Source: CAVSJJ01 sp963771015
GTDB lineage: Bacteria; Actinomycetota; Actinomycetes; Actinomycetales; Dermatophilaceae
DNA length: 64,000 nucleotides
Direction of reading: 5' to 3'
Assembly: GCA_963771015.1 (NCBI GenBank)
Contig: CAVYRN010000009.1
Span: 434,001 to 498,000 of the forward strand
Each line of letters begins with the position of its first letter. Within the stretch, counting starts at the first letter, position 1. The notes beneath the pieces are model-generated. The model did not search any database. It saw nothing but the letters and a program-made list of their open reading frames with translations, and was not told the origin of the DNA. Both the position numbers and the translations under genes were made by a program. Positions 59,377 to 64,000 of the stretch are shown in pieces.

Positions 59377-59385
59377 GGTATGCCG

Positions 59386-60393
59386 TCAGCCCCGGGGGAG
59401 TGCGCCGAGCAGCTCGAGCTCCTCGGCGTCGGTGAGCCCGGCGAGGCGGGTGGCTCCGGCCGGGCGTGACTCCTCCCAGTCCAGGGCGGCCCGCAGGGTC
59501 TGCACCAGCGGCCGCGGGACAAGCCCGAGGGCGCGGCCCGCCGCACCGGGTCGGGCATGTGCGGCGGCCTCCTCGGGATCGGCGATCCACAGCGGGAGCG
59601 ACCGGGGGCCCATCCACTCCTCGACGCCGCGCTCGACCAGCCACGGTGAGGGTGCCGCGACGAGCCGTCCCGGGTGCCCGGCGACCAGCCGCGCGGTGTC
59701 GATGACCTCGCCGAAGGGCACGATGTCGCCCACCGCGTCGACCGTGCCCGCGACCGGGTCCTCACCGCACCCGACGATCCAGCCGGCGAGATCGCGCACG
59801 TCGAGGATCTGGCAGGGCGCGTCAGCGACGTCCGGCACCAGGACCTCACCGCCGGGGTTGCTCGGGTGGGCGAGCCGCCACGGCCAGTAGCCGCTGCGGC
59901 CGGAGACGTCTCCCGGGCCGCCGATGAGCCCGGCCCGGGCCACGAGGACGCGCTCGTCACCGAAGGCGGCCCGGAGGTGCCGCTCGCAGGCCACCTTGGC
60001 CTCGCCGTAGCGGCTCAGGTCGGCCGACACGTCACCGTCCAACGGCGGCAGGACGGCCGCGGACTCGTCGGCGCCGACCTCGTGGGACGCGGCATACACG
60101 CTGACCGTCGAGACGAACACCGCGTGGGCCGCCCGCGGAGCGAGCCACTGCGCCGCCCGCCGGACCTGACCGGGCTGACGGGACACCTCGACGACGCAGT
60201 CCCAGGTCTCGTCCTCGACACCGCCCAGCCCGGCCGCGGGGTCCTCGCGGTCGGCACGGACGAGCCGGACGCCGTCGGCGACCCGTCCGGAGACTCCTCG
60301 GGCGACGCAGGTCACCTCGTGACCGCGGGCCAGGGCGTGTCGGGCGACGGCGCGGCCGAGGAAGGCGGTCCCACCGAGGATGAGGAGGCGCAT
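59386..60393 (-). CDS. NAD-dependent epimerase/dehydratase-family reductase
   Basis: 335 residues, extended SDR: LILGGTAFLGRAVARHALARGH (GxxGxxG), FVSTVSVYA, and YGEAK catalytic motif. Substrate unknown; similar actinobacterial proteins are called isoflavone-reductase-like or sugar epimerases. It converges with smc. Confidence 0.85.
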   Translation of the reverse strand: MRLLILGGTAFLGRAVARHALARGHEVTCVARGVSGRVADGVRLVRADREDPAAGLGGVEDETWDCVVEVSRQPGQVRRAAQWLAPRAAHAVFVSTVSVYAASHEVGADESAAVLPPLDGDVSADLSRYGEAKVACERHLRAAFGDERVLVARAGLIGGPGDVSGRSGYWPWRLAHPSNPGGEVLVPDVADAPCQILDVRDLAGWIVGCGEDPVAGTVDAVGDIVPFGEVIDTARLVAGHPGRLVAAPSPWLVERGVEEWMGPRSLPLWIADPEEAAAHARPGAAGRALGLVPRPLVQTLRAALDWEESRPAGATRLAGLTDAEELELLGALPRG

Positions 60394-60480
60394 GGGGCCA
60401 GCACAACATCGCGGGCCGAGGCGGGGAAGGGGTGTTCGCTCCCGGCGCAGGTCCCCGTCCCGGCGAGTGCGGCGACGCGG

Positions 60481-61182
60481 TCAGCCCGGCGAGCCGAACC
60501 GGCCGAACGGCCAGAAGCGGAAGACGACCCGCCCCACGACCCGGTCCTCCGGGACGAACCGGGCACACCCGGGCGCCGTCACCGCCCCCCGGCACGAGAC
60601 GACCGAGTCCGCCGACTCCGAGCGGTGGTCGCCGAGGACGAGCAGCATCCCCTCCGGCACGTCGATCCCGGGGAAGCACCGGGTCGAGCGGGGCGAGGTG
60701 TCGCAGTCCCGGACCCCGGCGTTGAAGGGCAGGTCCTCGTAGACGTACGGCTCGGTGATGGGCTCGCCGTTGACGATGAGCCGCCCGTCGGTCGAGCAGC
60801 AGCTGACGTGGTCGCCGGGCAGGCCGACGACCCGCTTGACGGTGTAGGCCGTGTTCGACGGCCCGATGCCGGTGACGTCCCCGAACCACCGCAGCCCTGC
60901 GACGAGCGGGTTCGTTGCGGGGGGGAGGCGACGCTCGGCCCACGTCGAGCCGTGGCCGAACACGACGACGTCGAACCGGTTGACGGCGTGGTCCGTGCGG
61001 TTGACGGCGATCCGGTCGCCGATGTCGAGCGTCTGCTCCATCGACTGGGACGGCACCCGGAAGGGCTTGATGACGTAGGTCTGGACGAGCGCGACGGCCA
61101 CGAGCGCGACGAGGACCTCGACGAGCGGGAGCCACCGGGGCCGCCTCCGACGTCGTGGCGGCGTGGGCTGCGCCTCGGTCAC
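60481..61182 (-). CDS. lepB: Signal peptidase I
   Basis: 233 residues. A basic N-terminus, one membrane helix (WLPLVEVLVALVAVALVQTYV), catalytic Ser in VPSQSMEQTL, Lys in YTVKRVVGLPGD, and LVLGDHRSESADS. It removes signal peptides from exported proteins such as the SGNH lipase and PKD-like protein. GTG 61182 has TAGGCT 7 nt upstream (leaderless). Four Cys near DHVSCCSTDGR, RDCDTSPRSTRCF may form disulfides. Confidence 0.93.
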   Translation of the reverse strand: MTEAQPTPPRRRRRPRWLPLVEVLVALVAVALVQTYVIKPFRVPSQSMEQTLDIGDRIAVNRTDHAVNRFDVVVFGHGSTWAERRLPPATNPLVAGLRWFGDVTGIGPSNTAYTVKRVVGLPGDHVSCCSTDGRLIVNGEPITEPYVYEDLPFNAGVRDCDTSPRSTRCFPGIDVPEGMLLVLGDHRSESADSVVSCRGAVTAPGCARFVPEDRVVGRVVFRFWPFGRFGSPG

Positions 61183-61286
61183 CTGCCGGAGCCTACCTGC
61201 CGGGTCCGGCCCACGCTGCCGACCGCCCACGCACGAGGGTCGGGACGGTGTGGTTCGATGAGGCTCCGACGAGAGGAGCCTCAACG

Positions 61287-63239
61287 GTGAAGTCCGGCAT
61301 CGACCCGAGCGACCTTGACCCCGACGTGCGGCCCCAGGACGACCTGTTCGGCCACGTCAACGGCAGGTGGGTGGCCCGCACCGAGATCCCCGCCGACCGG
61401 GGCCGCTACGGCACCTTCGACATCCTTCGGGAACAGGCCGAGGAACACGTCCGGGCCATCATCGAGGAGGTCGCGGCGGGGCAGCCCGCGGAGGGCAGCG
61501 TGGCCCGCAAGGTCGGGGACCTCTACTCGAGCTTCATGGACGAGTCGGCCGCCGAGGACCGGGGAACCGACCCGCTCGCCGGTCCGCTCGCCGAGATCGA
61601 CGCGGTCTCGTCGGCCGCCGAGGTCATCGGGGCGCTCGGCCGACTCGGCCGGGCCGGCGTCGACGGGCTCGTCCATCCCATCGTCAGCACCGACGACCGC
61701 GATCCCGAGCGCTACGTCGTCTACCTCGAGCAGGCCGGCATCGGCCTGCCCGACGAGTCGTACTACCGGGAGGACGCGCACGCCGACGTGCGGACGGCAT
61801 ACCTGGCCCACGTCGAGGCGATGCTGGGGCTCGTCGGCCATCCGGAGCCGGCCGACGCCGCCCAGCGGGTCATGTCGCTCGAGACCAGGCTGGCCGCCGG
61901 CCACTGGGACAAGGTGACCAACCGGGACCCGGTCAAGACGTACACCAAGGTCGACCGCGACGCGCTGGCCGAGCTGACCCCCGGCGTGGACTGGGGGTCC
62001 TTCCTCGCCGGTATGCGGGCCCCGGCCGGCGTGTTCGACGCGACGATCGCCCGGCAGCCCAGCTTCCTCACCTCCATGGCCGCCGCTCTCGCCGACGAGC
62101 CGGTCGAGTCCTGGCGGGACTGGCTGCGGTGGCGGGTCGTCCACGCCTACGCGCCGTACCTCTCCAGCGCCGTCGTCGAGGCGAACTTCGACTTCTACGG
62201 CCGCACCCTGTCCGGCGTCCCCGAGATGCGCGAGCGCTGGAAGCGTGGCGTGTCGCTGGTCGAGGAGGCGCTCGGCGAGGCCGTCGGCCAGCTCTACGTC
62301 GAGAAGCACTTCCCGCCGCACGCCAAGGAGCGGATGGTCCACCTCGTCGACAACCTCGTCGAGGCGTTCCGGCGCGACTTCTCGGAGCTGCCCTGGATGA
62401 GCGAGGACACCCGGGCCGAGGCGCTGGCCAAGCTCGGCGCGTTCACCCCGAAGATCGGCTACCCCGACGTCTGGCGGGACTACTCCTCGCTCGTCATCGA
62501 CGCCGGTGACCTCGTCGGCAACGTGCAGCGCTCGGCGGCCTTCGAGGTCGACCGCAACCTCGCCAAGCTCGGCGGTCCGGTCGACCGCACCGAGTGGTTC
62601 ATGACCCCGCAGACGGTCAACGCCTACTACAACCCGGGGATGAACGAGATCGTCTTCCCCGCCGCCATCCTGCAGCCGCCCTTCTTCGACGTCGAGGCCG
62701 ACGACGCCGTCAACTACGGCGGGATCGGCGCGGTCATCGGCCACGAGGTCGGGCACGGGTTCGATGACCAGGGCTCCCAGTTCGACGGTGCGGGCGGGTT
62801 GCGCAACTGGTGGTCGGACGAGGACCGGGCCCGCTTCGACGAGAAGTCGAAGGCCCTCATCGCCCAGTTCGACGTCCTCGAGTCGCGCGACGCCCCGGGT
62901 CAGCAGGTCAACGGCGCGCTCACCGTCGGCGAGAACATCGGCGACCTCGGCGGGCTGACGATCGGGCTGGCCGCCTACCGGATCGCGACGCAGGACGGCG
63001 AGCCACCCGTCCTCGACGGGTTGACGGGTGTCCAGCGCTTCTTCATCGGGTGGGCACAGGTGTGGCGTGGCGTGGCTCGCGAGGCCGAGGCGAAGCGGCT
63101 GCTGACGATCGACCCGCACAGCCCGGCCGAGCTCCGGGCCAACATCGCCCGCAACCTCACCGAGTTCCACGAGGCGTTCGCCGTGACCGAGGGCGACGGG
63201 ATGTGGCTGGCTCCGGAGCAGCGGGTCAGGATCTTCTAG
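61287..63239 (+). CDS. M13-family metallopeptidase (neprilysin/PepO type)
   Basis: 650 residues. N-terminal DDLFGHVNGRWVARTEIP; zinc motif VIGHEVGHGFDDQGSQFD (HExGH, near residue 490), third ligand in ENIGDLGGL, and NAYYNPGMNEIVFPAAILQPPFFD. No signal peptide is seen, so it is probably cytoplasmic, cleaving oligopeptides. GTG 61287 has GAGAGGAG 8 nt upstream. Confidence 0.92.
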   Translation: MKSGIDPSDLDPDVRPQDDLFGHVNGRWVARTEIPADRGRYGTFDILREQAEEHVRAIIEEVAAGQPAEGSVARKVGDLYSSFMDESAAEDRGTDPLAGPLAEIDAVSSAAEVIGALGRLGRAGVDGLVHPIVSTDDRDPERYVVYLEQAGIGLPDESYYREDAHADVRTAYLAHVEAMLGLVGHPEPADAAQRVMSLETRLAAGHWDKVTNRDPVKTYTKVDRDALAELTPGVDWGSFLAGMRAPAGVFDATIARQPSFLTSMAAALADEPVESWRDWLRWRVVHAYAPYLSSAVVEANFDFYGRTLSGVPEMRERWKRGVSLVEEALGEAVGQLYVEKHFPPHAKERMVHLVDNLVEAFRRDFSELPWMSEDTRAEALAKLGAFTPKIGYPDVWRDYSSLVIDAGDLVGNVQRSAAFEVDRNLAKLGGPVDRTEWFMTPQTVNAYYNPGMNEIVFPAAILQPPFFDVEADDAVNYGGIGAVIGHEVGHGFDDQGSQFDGAGGLRNWWSDEDRARFDEKSKALIAQFDVLESRDAPGQQVNGALTVGENIGDLGGLTIGLAAYRIATQDGEPPVLDGLTGVQRFFIGWAQVWRGVAREAEAKRLLTIDPHSPAELRANIARNLTEFHEAFAVTEGDGMWLAPEQRVRIF

Positions 63240-63345
63240 CCGTTCCGGCGTTCCAGGGTCGGCCCGGTCGGCGGGTGCGCCGCGCCCGGCGGTATGCCGT
63301 GGGCGCCGGTTTGGGTGGCCCTGGCTCGGCTGCGAGGATGAGCGG

Positions 63346-64000
63346 GTGAGCAGCCACAGCAGCGTGATCATCGGCTATGTCGTCATCGCCCTCGTCGTCC
63401 TCTTCCTCGCGCTGACCTTCATCGTCGCCTTCGTGCGGTCCCGGTCCCGCGACGAGGCGGCGGGATCCCGGGAGCGGACGACGCCGACCGTCGGCACCGA
63501 GCGGCGGCGGCGACGAGGGCGGCGACGAGCGGGGTTGCGGGCGGCGCGACGGCGCTGGCCACCGCGCCCGGGACGGAGACCATCCCGGCCCCCGAGGCCC
63601 CGCCGGCCATCGAGAAGCCCGAGCCACCCGCCGGACGGCTGCGTCGGCTGCGCGCCCGGCTGGCCCGCTCCCGTTCCGGTCTCGGCCAGGGGCTGCTCGC
63701 GCTGCTGTCGCGAGGACGCCTCGACGAGGCGGCCTGGGAGGAGGTCGAGGAGACCCTGCTCGCGGCCGACCTCGGCGTCGAGGCGAGCGCGGAGCTCGTC
63801 GAGGCGCTGCGCACCCAGGTGCTCGTCGACGGCACGACGGACGAGGCGACGGTGCGTGGCTGGCTGCGAACCGACCTGCTTCGTCTCGTCGACCCGACGC
63901 TCGACCGGTCGATCGCCTCCTCCCGGGTCGAGGGTCGGCCCGCCGTCGTCCTCGTCGTCGGGGTGAACGGCACCGGCAAGACGACGACGGTCGGCAAGCT
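63346..64000 (+). CDS. ftsY: Signal recognition particle receptor FtsY, partial, apparent frameshift
   Basis: The N-terminal frame (GTG 63346) gives a membrane helix (VIIGYVVIALVVLFLALTF) and linker to about Glu at 63499-63501. The rest of FtsY is in the -1 frame: GTETIPAPEAPPAIEKPEPP, LRARLARSRSGLGQGLLALL, WEEVEETLLAADLGVEAS, and the GTPase P-loop VVGVNGTGKTTTVGKL at the window edge. One missing base in the GCGGCGGCGGC tract near 63501 would explain it. As FtsY is normally essential, a sequencing or assembly error is the likeliest cause. Confidence 0.85.

Larger units (their letters stand above)
2063..63296. repeat. Dispersed octamer GTATGCCG/CGGCATAC
   Basis: By hand count the word (core TATGCC or GGCATA) occurs about 50 times, with about 45 full octamers, in both orientations about equally. 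Examples: 2063, 3152, 5480, 7714, 10575, 13499, 17863, 27258, 28573, 33291, 37093, 40825, 43837, 45368, 51523, 52055, 56831, 59378, 63289 (plus) and 8903, 13806, 16526, 22342, 25350, 27468, 31551, 37226, 40156, 44071, 48471, 54373, 55186, 61796 (minus). Positions are accurate to a few bases. In genes it appears as TAT-GCC or GCA-TAC, codons otherwise avoided here; it is also intergenic. Confidence 0.75.

Noticed and set aside
55565..59644. A 1359-codon open frame on the minus strand opposite smc
   Set aside because: Antisense shadow of smc; composition is repetitive and no motif is present.
2063..63296. GTATGCCG as a strand-polarised FtsK/KOPS signal
   Set aside because: The two orientations are about equally frequent across the window and unrelated to one replication direction.

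Overview
The window is about 64 kb of high-GC (roughly 70% by eye), densely coded chromosome. Gene content and order point to an actinobacterium, most likely Micrococcales and perhaps Intrasporangiaceae-like (inference). Evidence includes HU with a Lys/Ala/Pro tail, a coenzyme F420 biosynthesis gene, GltX next to tRNA-Gln and tRNA-Glu, and the ddl/DUF3515/AsnC/thiL/rpmB/DAK2/recG/rsmD/coaD/DUF177/rpmF/rnc/mutM/smc/ftsY backbone. Many genes have a TANNNT-like -10 hexamer 6-7 nt before a start codon and no Shine-Dalgarno, so leaderless mRNAs appear common. It reads as core chromosome; no insertion sequence, prophage or CRISPR array was seen.

Layout. 1-1503: truncated ABC exporter permease. 1504-10553: branched-chain amino acid and serine block (ilvB-ilvN-ilvC, a small membrane protein, serA, leuB, ilvE) headed by an ilv attenuator. 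10583-11458: HAD phosphatase. 11466-18342: ethanolamine-type permease, FadR-type regulator, glutamine-synthetase-like ligase, aldehyde dehydrogenase, SDR and gamma-glutamyl hydrolase, which together look like a gamma-glutamylated amine (probably ethanolamine) catabolic pathway around a divergent operator. 18388-22465: NAPE-PLD-like hydrolase and an ABC exporter with two ATPases and one permease. 22602-24501: citramalate synthase cimA behind a leader peptide rich in Val, Thr and Ile codons and a terminator. 24625-32074: class A PBP, a DNA-glycosylase-annotated family protein, SGNH lipase, FAH-family enzyme, gltX, Nudix and DUF302. 32177-32431: tRNA-Gln and tRNA-Glu. 32500-35388: IclR regulator divergent from leuCD. 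35803-39234: HU, F420 guanylyltransferase with an extra C-terminal domain, plsC, gpsA. 39241-42056: decayed MFS gene, trans-sulfuration enzyme, ddl. 42069-49094: thiL/rpmB/DAK2/recG/rsmD. 49095-51796: small accessory stretch (palindromic repeats, decayed lipoprotein gene, secreted protein, PhzF). 51816-64000: coaD, DUF177-rpmF-rnc-mutM, acylphosphatase, chorismate mutase, smc, epimerase, lepB, M13 peptidase and the start of ftsY.

How the parts fit. Most of the valine/leucine/isoleucine pathway lies within 35 kb and seems to use several control modes: ribosome-mediated attenuation at ilvB and cimA, possibly a leaderless small ORF before leuB, and an IclR repressor with a palindrome at leuCD. 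ThiL makes the thiamine diphosphate used by IlvB, and serA feeds serine and glycine. The amine cluster would deliver glycine and glutamate.

Most notable: the cimA attenuator; an 8-mer (GTATGCCG/CGGCATAC) that recurs about 45 times in both orientations and appears to dictate synonymous codon choice; the F420 guanylyltransferase with a fused cold-shock-like domain that has its own leaderless promoter signature; a dispersed palindromic repeat; and apparent frameshifts in thiL and ftsY, which may be assembly errors.
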